Shown here: positions 1 through 7,769 of the stretch, in pieces
How the letters are laid out: each line of letters opens with the position of its first letter
Numbering within the stretch: position 1 is the first letter of the stretch
NCBI RefSeq assembly: GCF_018919065.1
Contig: NZ_JAHLQG010000034.1
Location: 62,001 to 126,000, forward strand
Reading direction: 5' to 3'
Source: Blautia sp. MSJ-9
Lineage (GTDB): Bacteria; Bacillota; Clostridia; Lachnospirales; Lachnospiraceae
Length of the DNA: 64,000 nucleotides
The notes under the pieces: model-generated
Database searches by the model: none
Seen by the model: only the letters and a program-made list of their open reading frames with translations
Told to the model about the DNA's origin: nothing
Made by a program: the position numbers and the translations under genes

Positions 1-301
1 TCATATCGCTTCTCTTCTGAATCATGGAAGCGACAGTCTCTATATCCTCTTCAAACTGGCAGATAATACGGATACCTGCGATATCCTCCAGTTCTTCCTC
101 CATCTTCTCCATCGGAATATGCTTGCGCTGCATTTTCTCAAGGATACTGCTCACGCTCTTGACTCTGCCCTCAACCTGTTCGATCGGACAGTAAATGTCG
201 TTCTCTTTGCATTCCTCGATAATGTGGGTGAATTTAACTTCCAGCTCTTTTACAGCCAGTTCATACGGGCACAAAATGCTTCTCCATAACTGTATTTCCA
301 T
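1..301 (-). CDS. GTP pyrophosphokinase, small alarmone synthetase (RelQ/YjbM-like), N-terminal part
   Basis: Partial gene: the first 100 codons are visible and the rest lies beyond the left edge. The ATG at 301 follows a good ribosome binding site (GGAGCG, about 8 bases upstream). The translation begins MEIQLWRSILCPYEL and contains VEGRVKSVSSILEKMQRK followed by DIAGIRIICQFEEDI. These match the N-terminal half of the RelA/SpoT nucleotidyltransferase domain in single-domain small alarmone synthetases, which transfer pyrophosphate from ATP to GDP/GTP to make (p)ppGpp in the cytoplasm. No hydrolase domain precedes it, so it is not a full-length Rel. The catalytic centre is outside the window, so activity cannot be judged. 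Confidence 0.85.
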   Translation of the reverse strand, partial: MEIQLWRSILCPYELAVKELEVKFTHIIEECKENDIYCPIEQVEGRVKSVSSILEKMQRKHIPMEKMEEELEDIAGIRIICQFEEDIETVASMIQKRSDM

Positions 302-365
302 TTTCACTCGCTCCTTGCATTTCATACATTTTGTTATTATAGCATAGATTAAAAAAAATATCTCG

Positions 366-1208
366 CTAATATGAATAGTTTCTGATTTTTTTAGAAATGG
401 CTTTCAGTACCCAGTAAGGGTTGACGCTCAGTTCTTCATAATGCGGTGTCCTGATGTAGATCCCCAGATGAAGATGGACCGGAAACATGCCCTGCGTGCC
501 TTCGCCGCCATAGCCTGTATTTCCCATATATCCCAGGATATCTCCTGCAGATATTTCCTCACCTGTCCGGAATTCTTTCTCATATGCATCTAAATGGGCA
601 TAATAAAAATACCCGCCTTTCGGGGCACGTATTCCGATCCTGTAGCCGCCCAAGGGAAGCCAGCCTATATTCTCCACCACACCGTCTGTAATACTTAAAA
701 CCGGATAATACCCCGGTTCTTTTTCTGTGCCGAACAGATCACAGCCTTCGTGTGTGCGCGGACCTCCATAGTCTCTGGGTGCACCGTAAGAATTCTCGAA
801 ATAGATTTCTGTAGATGGAATGGGAAAATATTTCAGATCCGACCAGACGGACTGGTAAGCACCTTTGAGCTGTTCATATTCTGCCGGTTTGTATTTCTGA
901 TAGGGTGTTGCATCAGGCAGCACCTGTTCTGGATAAAAATCGGAGTTCAGCATAGTTGCTGTCAGAATATCTATAAAGCTATCTGTGCCTGTTTCTTTAT
1001 CTGCTGCCATTTTCCATATCCTGCGATATAATCCCGACGTTATGTGCTGCTGTCTGAAATCAGTCCGCTCACAGGAATCTGCCTTTAAAACAGATGCCCG
1101 GCTGCGCAGTTTCAGTGTTGTCTCCAGCATACCGGTTATAAGCAAAAGTGCCAGTAATGACAAAATACAGCGAAACAGGGGAGTCCGTGTATCGTACGGA
1201 TCAAACAT
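366..1208 (-). CDS. M23 family metallopeptidase, membrane-anchored
   Basis: 280 aa. An N-terminal hydrophobic stretch (about residues 11-30) should anchor it in the membrane with the rest outside. The C-terminal half is a LytM/M23 fold: THEGCDLFG near residue 152 supplies the first His and Asp zinc ligands, and VHLHLGIYI near residue 243 supplies the HxH pair. Enzymes of this family cut peptide cross-bridges in peptidoglycan; in spore formers some members (SpoIIQ type) act in engulfment, but nothing here proves that role. All expected zinc ligands are present, so it is probably active. The ATG has a GGAGG ten bases upstream. It is followed downstream by the alarmone synthetase on the same strand. 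Confidence 0.85.
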   Translation of the reverse strand: MFDPYDTRTPLFRCILSLLALLLITGMLETTLKLRSRASVLKADSCERTDFRQQHITSGLYRRIWKMAADKETGTDSFIDILTATMLNSDFYPEQVLPDATPYQKYKPAEYEQLKGAYQSVWSDLKYFPIPSTEIYFENSYGAPRDYGGPRTHEGCDLFGTEKEPGYYPVLSITDGVVENIGWLPLGGYRIGIRAPKGGYFYYAHLDAYEKEFRTGEEISAGDILGYMGNTGYGGEGTQGMFPVHLHLGIYIRTPHYEELSVNPYWVLKAISKKIRNYSY

Positions 1209-1362
1209 TTAAGATACCTCCGCATTCTGATACAATATATGCAGAAAGTTAACAGCATAGAACAAAAAAATTCTATGCATTGCAAAGCATGTGACTGACC
1301 ATGAATTGAATCGTAACGTTTTTTCTGTCGCAGAAACATCACAGAGTAATTTCGCAGGACAG

Positions 1363-1397
1363 AAAAACACCCCGCCATTATATGCAATGACAGGGTG
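1363..1397 (-). terminator. Rho-independent terminator of pepD
   Basis: On the minus strand a stem with arms CACCCTGTCATT and AATGGCGGGGTG closes a short loop and runs straight into TTTTT, 14 bases after the pepD stop. Confidence 0.8.
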
Positions 1398-1410
1398 CAG
1401 ATATTATTTA

Positions 1411-2862
1411 TCAGTCTTTCAGATTTTCCAGAACTTTTACAAGATATTTCCATACTCTCTCTGTAGAAGAAATGCTGAGGACTTCCTCAGATGTGTGGAT
1501 ATCCTTCATATCCGGTCCGAGAGATACGCAGTCGAGGCCTTCCATCTTCTTATAGAAAAGTCCGCACTCAAGTCCTGCGTGGATGGCTACTACATTTGGT
1601 TTCTGGCCGTACATCTCTTCGTATACTTCCACCATCTTGTCACGAAGCGGTGAATCCTTGCGGTATTCCCATGCAGGGTATACGCCCTGTCTCTCATATT
1701 CTCCTCCAAGGAACTCTGTCAGATACTGGATCTTATCAGAAAGTGCATCGCGTGCTGTTTCCACAGAACTTCTGATGCTGGAGCTTCCCAGCACTTCATC
1801 CTCAGATGTTTTCAGGATACCGATGTTTGTGGATGTTTCTACCAGACCTGCGATCGTTCCGCTCATTTTCTGAACACCGTATGGTACGTTTACAAGGAAG
1901 AATACTACTTTCTCCTTGCTTGTCGGATGAAGAACTTTCACTTCTTTCTCGCCGTCATCTGTAACAGTTACTGTGATTCCCTCATCAGTTCCTGCATACT
2001 CTTCTCTCCATGCATTCTGCATATAAGCGGCATATTCTTTCACTGCTTCCACATCTTCTTTAAGAATCAAAAGCTCTGCTGTAGATTCTCTTGTGATTGC
2101 ATTGTCCTTCTGTCCGCCCTGCACACTGATCAGCTCATAATCTGCCGCCTTCTTAAGTCCATAGAGGAATTTTCCCAGAAGGGAGTTTGCATTTGCACGG
2201 TTCTTATCAATCTCAGCACCTGAATGACCGCCCATCAGTCCGCTGATCTTAACGGTCAGCTTCTCACCTTTTGCTTCCAGTCTTGTTACCGGGATATGGC
2301 TGATTCCGGAAAGTCCGCCTGCACAGCTGATCCAGAGGCTTCCTTCTGCTTCTGAATCCAGATTGATAAATCTTCTTCCTTTTAATACGCTGCAGTCAAA
2401 GCCAACCGCTCCGAGAAGTCCGATTTCCTCATCAACTGTGATAAATACTTCAAGCGGCGGATGTGCGATGGTATCACTCTCCAGAAGTGCAAGTCCGTAA
2501 GCGACTGCGATTCCGTCATCACCACCAAGGGTGGTTCCGTTTGCAGAAATATAGTCTCCTTCTACAGAAAGATTTAAGCCGTCTTTTGTAAAATCATGCT
2601 CTACATCCGGGCGTTTCTCACATACCATGTCCATATGTCCCTGAATGATCACAGTAGGTGCATTCTCGTATCCTGCTGTTCCTGGTTTGTAAATGACTAC
2701 GTTGTTCATTTCATCCTGAATATATTTCAGGCCATGATCTTTCGCAAACTGCACTAAATAATCACTGATCTGTTTTGTATTTCCTGATCCGTGAGGGATC
2801 TTGCAGATTTCCTCAAAATAATGGAATACTCTTTTTGGTTCGCAATTCTCTAAAACTGCCAT
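1411..2862 (-). CDS. pepD: Aminoacyl-histidine dipeptidase (PepD, M20 family)
   Basis: 483 aa from the ATG at 2862 (MAVLENCEPKRVFHYFEEI). The longer reading from 2886 is rejected because its first codons are the ribosome binding site itself (GGAGGTAAT). Cytosolic zinc dipeptidase that hydrolyses Xaa-His and related dipeptides. M20-type metal sites are all visible: GHMDMVCEK, GGDDGIAVAYG, DEEIGLLGA, NLDSEAEG and a C-terminal HAGLECG. The lid domain, with GLMGGHSGAEI, sits in the middle as in other PepD proteins. Length is normal for the family. It is a single gene with its own terminator; the divergent neighbour is ylbJ. Confidence 0.93.
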   Translation of the reverse strand: MAVLENCEPKRVFHYFEEICKIPHGSGNTKQISDYLVQFAKDHGLKYIQDEMNNVVIYKPGTAGYENAPTVIIQGHMDMVCEKRPDVEHDFTKDGLNLSVEGDYISANGTTLGGDDGIAVAYGLALLESDTIAHPPLEVFITVDEEIGLLGAVGFDCSVLKGRRFINLDSEAEGSLWISCAGGLSGISHIPVTRLEAKGEKLTVKISGLMGGHSGAEIDKNRANANSLLGKFLYGLKKAADYELISVQGGQKDNAITRESTAELLILKEDVEAVKEYAAYMQNAWREEYAGTDEGITVTVTDDGEKEVKVLHPTSKEKVVFFLVNVPYGVQKMSGTIAGLVETSTNIGILKTSEDEVLGSSSIRSSVETARDALSDKIQYLTEFLGGEYERQGVYPAWEYRKDSPLRDKMVEVYEEMYGQKPNVVAIHAGLECGLFYKKMEGLDCVSLGPDMKDIHTSEEVLSISSTERVWKYLVKVLENLKD

Positions 2863-2893
2863 AATTACATTACCTCCAAAAATCACATGTTTT

Positions 2894-2918
2894 AAAAAAG
2901 AATCCTGTAAACAGGACC
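2894..2918 (-). terminator. Possible leader hairpin with T tract before pepD
   Basis: Minus-strand reading gives GGTCCTGTTTACAGGA followed by TTCTTTTTT, a short terminator-like hairpin about 40 bases before the pepD start. It may attenuate pepD or may be a degenerate intergenic repeat, since similar AGAATCCTG hairpins occur near 4060 and 20200. The stem is short and this is a weak call. Confidence 0.35.
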
Positions 2919-3024
2919 TAATTATAAAAAATCTGATGACACCAGATATATTTTACCTGAATACTATAGCATTTATTTTTCTTCTGTGCCATATAAATTT
3001 TATAAAGAATTTATAAAATGACCG

Positions 3025-4023
3025 GTGTCTATGGAACATATTATAACCGATATCCACTTTCGATGTTCCGGTATCCAGAAAAAGCTGAAAAATCTGCTGT
3101 ATATCCTTGGAATTCTGGGACTTCTGCTCTTTCTTCTGATGCATCCAGCAGAAAGTCTAACATGTGCCAGAGCAGGAATGACTCTGTGGCTGAATACTTT
3201 AATTCCTACACTGCTTCCTTTCATTATCCTTACAGGAGTGCTGACACATACAGATGGAATTCAAAAACTGCTTCCGCCGTTGGAAGCTTTCTTTCGCAGG
3301 ATTCTCGGTGTCAGCAGCTGGGGCGGCTACATATTTGTACTTGGCATGCTGTGTGGGTACCCTCTGGGTGTCAAACTGGTTTCTGATCTGTATGCCTCCC
3401 GCAGGATCAGTAAAAAAGAAGCTTTATATCTTACCACATTCTGCAATAATCCAAGTCCGGCTTTTATCATCACATATCTGAGTAAATTCTGCCTTAAAGA
3501 TGCTGTTCCTGCTTTGCTGATCTTTCTCAGCATTTTTTCTGCTGATCTGGTGTGTATGTTGTTCTTTCGATTTGTTGTATACAGAAATATTTTTTCTGAC
3601 TGTCCGGTCCCTGTAACTGCAAGTTCAGCCAAAGAGCCTTCCGACATAACTTCAATCCAAAATCTTCTGGATGCTTCGATCATGAATGGGTTTGAAACGA
3701 TCACACGACTTGGGGGATATATCCTGCTCTTTTCTATTCTTGCCGGATGTATCCGATATTATCACCCTTTTCCTGCTTTCTGGCAATATCTGTTATTGGG
3801 ATTTACTGAAATTACTACCGGCCTTTCTCTTATTGCAGATTCCGGGCTGCCGGGTATCATACGTATCATCACTTCTGTTGCAGCAACTGCATCCGGAGGG
3901 CTATGTATCCTTGCTCAGACCAGAAGTGTTCTTCACCGCGATCTCAGTCTAGTGCCTTATATAATTTCCAAATGTATCAACGCAGTGCTTGCTGCCGGTA
4001 TTCTTTACTATTTTATAATGTAA
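3025..4023 (+). CDS. ylbJ: Sporulation integral membrane protein YlbJ
   Basis: 332 aa polytopic membrane protein with about eight hydrophobic helices and conserved YlbJ/nucleoside-recognition-like motifs (LCGYPLGVKL, FCNNPSPAFII, NTLIPTLLPF). YlbJ is needed for normal spore cortex formation in Bacillus subtilis; its transport substrate, if any, is unknown. The start is GTG at 3025 or ATG at 3031; an in-frame TGA lies just upstream (3019-3021), so no longer form is possible, and neither start has a strong Shine-Dalgarno sequence. Context supports the name: coaD and rsmD (ylbI and ylbH in B. subtilis) are close by, here on the opposite strand. Confidence 0.87.
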   Translation: MSMEHIITDIHFRCSGIQKKLKNLLYILGILGLLLFLLMHPAESLTCARAGMTLWLNTLIPTLLPFIILTGVLTHTDGIQKLLPPLEAFFRRILGVSSWGGYIFVLGMLCGYPLGVKLVSDLYASRRISKKEALYLTTFCNNPSPAFIITYLSKFCLKDAVPALLIFLSIFSADLVCMLFFRFVVYRNIFSDCPVPVTASSAKEPSDITSIQNLLDASIMNGFETITRLGGYILLFSILAGCIRYYHPFPAFWQYLLLGFTEITTGLSLIADSGLPGIIRIITSVAATASGGLCILAQTRSVLHRDLSLVPYIISKCINAVLAAGILYYFIM

Positions 4024-4056
4024 GAAAGAGTCTTGTCCTAATTTCTTATGATAACA

Positions 4057-4184
4057 AAAAAGAATCCTGCTTGCAGGATTCTCCGCTTGCGGCAGGTCGC
4101 TTCAGCAACATAATTCCTCTCCGACACAGTGCGATCCTGCCCGTAGGATTTTTTATGTCATAGGAACTCCTATGACATAAAAAA
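4057..4184. repeat. Hairpin-rich intergenic repeat (family with AGAATCCTGC and CATAGGAA blocks)
   Basis: Contains AGAATCCTGCTTGCAGGATTCT (a palindrome with a T tract on the minus side), then GATCCTGCCCGTAGGAT, then a long palindrome at 4149-4184 with arms TTTTTTATGTCATAGGA and its complement. The order ATCCTGCCCG, TTATG, ATAGGAA, TTCCTAT recurs at 20200-20262. No coding function is seen. Confidence 0.55.
4134..4155 (+). terminator. Terminator of ylbJ
   Basis: ATCCT-loop-AGGAT followed by TTTTTT in the plus direction, about 110 bases after the ylbJ stop. The stem is short, and it overlaps the intergenic repeat described for 4057-4184. Confidence 0.5.
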
Positions 4185-4205
4185 GGTCAGGAAAACTTCC
4201 TGACC
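4179..4205 (-). terminator. Terminator of the coiled-coil gene at 4224
   Basis: Minus strand: GGTCAGGAAGTTTTCCTGACC followed by TTTTTT, 18 bases after the stop codon. Perfect stem of about 8 bp. Confidence 0.85.
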
Positions 4206-4223
4206 CTGGTAATATACTTATTC

Positions 4224-4850
4224 TTAGTTCTCGCCCAGATCATCTAACAGGTCATCATCATCGTCTTTATCATCATCATGATAAGAACCTGTAATTGCTG
4301 CTGCCTGAGCTGTCTGTGGTGCAAGTTCCTGACGGTTGTGGTTAACAACATCAAGGCAACTCTGCAGGGAATCAATGAATACTTTATATTTAGCTCCTGC
4401 ATCCTCTAATGTTGTATTAAGAACACTGCCGATATTTGCCATCATATCATCTGTATATGTGATAGCACTGAGACGAATGCTGTTGGCATCCTGTGTTGCA
4501 GAATCAAGAATCTCCTGAGCCTGCTTATTGGCTGCATTGATGGTATCATTTGCCTGTGCATATGCTTTCTGCATGATCTCATGCTGTGTTACCAGTTCCT
4601 GAGCTCTTGCCTGTGCATCTGCGACCAGAGCATCTGCTTTAGACTGTGCATCCTCAAGGATTGCATCTTTATTATTAATTATCTTCTGATAACGTTTGAT
4701 CTCATCTGGAGTTTTCAGACGAAGTTCTCTCAGAAGTTCTTCGATCTCTTCTTTATTCACGACAATCTTGGTAGTTGACAGTGGCTGGAATTTACAGCTC
4801 TCTACATATTCCTCGATCTCACCGATAATCTGTTCAATTCTGCTGCTCAT
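4224..4850 (-). CDS. Coiled-coil protein with acidic tail, conserved in clostridial coaD loci
   Basis: 208 aa soluble protein. Residues 1-65 are charged and helical (MSSRIEQIIGEIEEYVESCK), residues 65-125 are Ala/Gln/Asp-rich with coiled-coil periodicity (AQSKADALVADAQARAQEL), and the C-terminus ends in a run of Asp residues. Such proteins beside coaD/rsmD in Lachnospiraceae are usually named ATPase-like or DivIVA-like; I see no Walker motif, so an ATPase activity is not supported. The N-terminal part resembles proteins that bind membranes or division sites, but that is only a loose likeness. The gene lies directly downstream of coaD and ends at a clear terminator. Confidence 0.7.
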   Translation of the reverse strand: MSSRIEQIIGEIEEYVESCKFQPLSTTKIVVNKEEIEELLRELRLKTPDEIKRYQKIINNKDAILEDAQSKADALVADAQARAQELVTQHEIMQKAYAQANDTINAANKQAQEILDSATQDANSIRLSAITYTDDMMANIGSVLNTTLEDAGAKYKVFIDSLQSCLDVVNHNRQELAPQTAQAAAITGSYHDDDKDDDDDLLDDLGEN

Positions 4851-4881
4851 AGTATATACTCTCCTTATTTTCTCTATTGAT

Positions 4882-4955
4882 ATTACTGTTCACTTCATTC
4901 CCAGTAACGCGCTTTGCTATAGCGGAAAGCGGAATCATAGCGTATGAACGGTAAC
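4882..4955. repeat. Decayed copy of the GTTACTGTTCAC inverted-repeat element
   Basis: Starts ATTACTGTTCAC and ends ATGAACGGTAAC, with CCCAGTAACGCGCTT inside, matching the start of the intact element at 9386. No target duplication remains. Its right end abuts the coaD stop codon. Confidence 0.6.
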
Positions 4956-5450
4956 TTACTTGTCACTTACTGGACGATGAAGTTTCTCAATGACTGCATC
5001 TGTTATTTCCTTTGGTGCAAATTTACTCAGGTCACCGCCAAAATTAGCAATCTCTTTCAGTATTGTGGAACTTAAATATGCGTATTGAAGACTTGTGGTC
5101 AAAAATACAGTATCCACATCCGGCGCAAGTACCCTGTTTGTCTGTGCCATCTGAAGTTCATACTCAAAGTCTGTAACTGCACGAAGTCCACGTATGATTA
5201 CCTGAGCGTGATTCTCTCTGGCAAAGTTCACTGACAATCCCTCAAATGGTTTTACCTCAACATTAGGGACATCCTGAACCGCCTTTTCTAATATATTAAC
5301 ACGTTCTTCTACAGAAAACAACGGACTTTTTGAAGAATTGTGTAAAACACCTACGATTACCTTATCAAAAGATACTGCCGCTCTGCGGATCACATCAAGA
5401 TGACCATAAGTCGCCGGATCAAAACTGCCTGGATATACTGCTATTTTCAT
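4956..5450 (-). CDS. coaD: Phosphopantetheine adenylyltransferase
   Basis: 164 aa from ATG at 5450 ([20 protein letters not shown]); the upstream extension to 5480 is not conserved in the family. CoaD joins ATP to 4'-phosphopantetheine to make dephospho-CoA, the penultimate step of coenzyme A synthesis, in the cytoplasm. The nucleotidyltransferase motif TYGH near residue 15 and the conserved [13 protein letters not shown] and [11 protein letters not shown] blocks are present. Length is typical. It follows rsmD on the same strand, the usual pairing in Firmicutes. Confidence 0.96.
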   Translation of the reverse strand: MKIAVYPGSFDPATYGHLDVIRRAAVSFDKVIVGVLHNSSKSPLFSVEERVNILEKAVQDVPNVEVKPFEGLSVNFARENHAQVIIRGLRAVTDFEYELQMAQTNRVLAPDVDTVFLTTSLQYAYLSSTILKEIANFGGDLSKFAPKEITDAVIEKLHRPVSDK

Positions 5451-5585
5451 GTATTTCTTACTCTCTCTTTCCTCTGGCACATGTGCATGAAAATACGATC
5501 ATCATCTGTATATAAATCTACATCTTTCTGAACGGCCGAAAATAAATGGCATTCAGTCAAATGGCATTTTTACAGATAACAATCT

Positions 5586-6137
5586 TCATACACGTTCTAA
5601 AAATACGTGCTTGTTAGTTTTATACTCTTTTGAACGAAGCTGCCTGTAACCGAGAGATTCCACATAGCTGAAATCCGTCTGAAGATCTGCTTCTACAATA
5701 ATAAGTGTATTCTTGTCAACAACAGTACTATCTTTAAGATACTCCAGTACCTGACGTTCCAGTTCATTATTATACGGTGGATCCATGAAGATAATGTCAA
5801 AGACACCCTTTCCCTCAAGAGAACGGAGTGCCTGCAGCACGTCCATGTTCAGCAGTTTACCATCTTCTGCAAGTTTTGTAAATGCAAGATTTTCTCTGAT
5901 ACATGCTGCTGCTTTCGGATTCTTTTCTACAAATACTGCATAGGAAGCTCCTCTGCTTAATGCCTCGATACCAATTCCGCCGCTTCCTGCAAAAAGATCA
6001 AGGAAACGACACTCCAGAAGTTCTGGCTGGAGTATATTGAACAGAGTTTCTTTAATTCTGTCTGTGGTAGGTCTTGTATCCGTTCCCGGAATCGTTTTTA
6101 AGTTAAGTCTTCTGGCTTTTCCTGCGATTACTCTCAT
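5586..6137 (-). CDS. rsmD: 16S rRNA (guanine(966)-N(2))-methyltransferase RsmD
   Basis: 183 aa. SAM-dependent Rossmann methyltransferase that methylates G966 of 16S rRNA in the small subunit. Visible motifs: MRVIAGKARRLNL at the N-terminus, DLFAGSGGIGIEALSRGA (SAM loop, around residue 46) and IFMDPPYNNELE (catalytic DPPY, around residue 117). The start ATG overlaps the mgsA stop by four bases (ATGA), so the two are translationally coupled. Confidence 0.95.
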   Translation of the reverse strand: MRVIAGKARRLNLKTIPGTDTRPTTDRIKETLFNILQPELLECRFLDLFAGSGGIGIEALSRGASYAVFVEKNPKAAACIRENLAFTKLAEDGKLLNMDVLQALRSLEGKGVFDIIFMDPPYNNELERQVLEYLKDSTVVDKNTLIIVEADLQTDFSYVESLGYRQLRSKEYKTNKHVFLERV

Positions 6138-6529
6138 TTAAGGTTCAGTCTCCAATCCAGGTCTCCTCTTGCGAGTCCTAAAATAAGAAGTTCTGCAGTG
6201 GCAATGTTTGTCGCTACAGGAATATTGTACTGGTCACATCTTCTCACAATGCTTGTGATATCCGGTTCTTTTGGATCGATCATGACTGGATTGTAGAACA
6301 GAATGACCATATCAAGATCCTGTCGCTCTACCATCTCCATAAACTGCTTGTCTCCACCAATGCTGCCGGCAAGGAATTTATGCACATGAAGGCTTGTCGC
6401 TTCTTCAATTCTTCGTCCTGTTGTACCAGTTGCGTAGACCTCATGTTTAGCGAGTATATTCTTGTAAGCGATGCAGAAATCTTCTATCAGTACTTTTTTG
6501 CTGTTATGTGCGATTATACCTAAGTTCAT
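6134..6529 (-). CDS. mgsA: Methylglyoxal synthase
   Basis: 131 aa. Converts dihydroxyacetone phosphate to methylglyoxal and phosphate, a bypass of lower glycolysis when phosphate is short. Family motifs are clear: IAHNSKKVLIEDF, ATGTTGRRIEEATSL, GSIGGDKQFMEMV and ATNIATAELLI; the catalytic Asp is in GGDKQ near residue 62-63. Length is normal. First gene of the mgsA-rsmD-coaD unit, with ATGA coupling to rsmD. Confidence 0.95.
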   Translation of the reverse strand: MNLGIIAHNSKKVLIEDFCIAYKNILAKHEVYATGTTGRRIEEATSLHVHKFLAGSIGGDKQFMEMVERQDLDMVILFYNPVMIDPKEPDITSIVRRCDQYNIPVATNIATAELLILGLARGDLDWRLNLK

Positions 6530-6549
6530 AGTTTCTCCTCTCCGATTCT

Positions 6550-6576
6550 GTTACTGTGTACGGAGTGAACAGTAAC
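6550..6576. repeat. Minimal 27-bp inverted-repeat element with 8-bp target duplication
   Basis: GTTACTGTGTAC-GGA-GTGAACAGTAAC, i.e. only the two ends of the element seen at 9386, flanked by the perfect direct repeat CCGATTCT at 6542-6549 and 6577-6584. Confidence 0.8.
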
Positions 6577-6733
6577 CCGATTCTCCCGTTTATTTTGCGA
6601 ATTCTTTCCATTCTTCACAATTCTAACTGTAATTATAACAAAGTACTAAATAAAACGCAATTAAAACTTGAAAAACATACACAATTCATAATTCGTTCTA
6701 AATTGCCCGCGACAATGAAATTTAAGCAACATT

Positions 6734-7603
6734 CTATCTGGTTGTTCCCCAAAAGATTAATGCCAGCATTCCAGGGCCTGTATGAGCTCCGATCACAGGA
6801 CCGATATCTGCAATGTGTACTTCTGCATCAGGATATTTAGAAAGAACTGTTTCCTTCAGCTCTAATGCGGTTTCTATACTGTCTCCATGTCCGATCACTA
6901 CCAGTTTTCCAAGCTCTGGCATCCATCCCTGTTCCATCTTTGACATCTGCAATTTAAATGCTTTCTTTCGTCCTCTTGGTTTATCCATAACTTTCAGAGT
7001 TCCATCCTCAGCTACATGTAGCAGCGGTTTGATATTCAGAACAGTTCCGATTGCTGCAGATGCTGCAGAAATACGTCCTCCATGGCGCAGATGATCCAGC
7101 ATATCTACCGTGAACCAATGACAAACCTGCAGTCTGTGCTCTTCTGTCCATTTCTGCAGTTCTTCCATGGACATTCCTTCTTTCTGCATACGCAGTGCTT
7201 CACGGACAATAAATCCCTCTCCCACAGAAGCGCATAAAGTATCTACACAGATGATCTTTCTCTCCGGATATTTCTCTTTCAAGTCTGCAATGGTCATATT
7301 AGCAGTGTTATATGTACCGGATAATCCGGATGTGAAACATAAATAAAAGATATCCTGTCCAGCTTTTAACACTGGTTCGAAATGATCGTAATAAGACTGG
7401 GGATTAATCTGAGAAGTAGAGGCAAATTTTCCAGCTCTCTGCATCTCATAAAACTGTTTTACTGTAAGATTTCCTCCCGGTCCAAACAGGAAATGTTCTC
7501 CTCCAACCTCAACCTGCATCGGAATGATCTCCAGTTTTGGATAACCCTGCAGCATTTCTTCACTGATATCTGCTGTTGCATCTGTAAAAATTTGATATTC
7601 CAT
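6734..7603 (-). CDS. DegV family fatty-acid-binding protein (FakB-like)
   Basis: 289 aa. DegV/FakB proteins hold a fatty acid while the kinase FakA phosphorylates it, feeding exogenous fatty acids into phospholipid synthesis. Seen here: FTDATADISEEM at the N-terminus, FASTSQINPQSYYDHF (conserved TSQ/P segment), CFTSGLSGTYNTA (carboxylate-binding SGLSGT) and HLRHGGRISAASAAIGTVL (conserved RxGR-like and LxxKP region with NIKPLL). A FakA homologue is encoded at 17687-19360 in the same window. The start has AAAGGAAC upstream. Confidence 0.9.
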   Translation of the reverse strand: MEYQIFTDATADISEEMLQGYPKLEIIPMQVEVGGEHFLFGPGGNLTVKQFYEMQRAGKFASTSQINPQSYYDHFEPVLKAGQDIFYLCFTSGLSGTYNTANMTIADLKEKYPERKIICVDTLCASVGEGFIVREALRMQKEGMSMEELQKWTEEHRLQVCHWFTVDMLDHLRHGGRISAASAAIGTVLNIKPLLHVAEDGTLKVMDKPRGRKKAFKLQMSKMEQGWMPELGKLVVIGHGDSIETALELKETVLSKYPDAEVHIADIGPVIGAHTGPGMLALIFWGTTR

Positions 7604-7625
7604 AAACTTTTTAAGTTCCTTTCGT

Positions 7626-7731
7626 GTTTAATTATCCGCTTCTCTACTTGTCCATAACCGAATAACTGGTCTGTTCCGCAGTTTATTACTTTTCGCAATT
7701 GAAGCAGCGGACCTGCTTGATTCAATTAAAC
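7626..7731. repeat. Intergenic repeat, family 2 (ATCCGCTTCnCTACTTG)
   Basis: 106 bp bounded by GTTTAATT and AATTAAAC. Plus-strand ATCCGCTTCTCTACTTG, CATAACCGAA, AACTG, CCGCA and ACTTTTCG blocks occur in the same order at 54370-54420, and partly at 14510-14545. No flanking duplication was found. No gene. Confidence 0.55.
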
Positions 7732-7769
7732 TCAGTATATCATAAGAATCAATATTTCGGGATGTTTTT

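Noticed and set aside
2863-2886. Longer pepD reading from 2886
   Set aside because: Its first codons are the ribosome binding site of the ATG at 2862.
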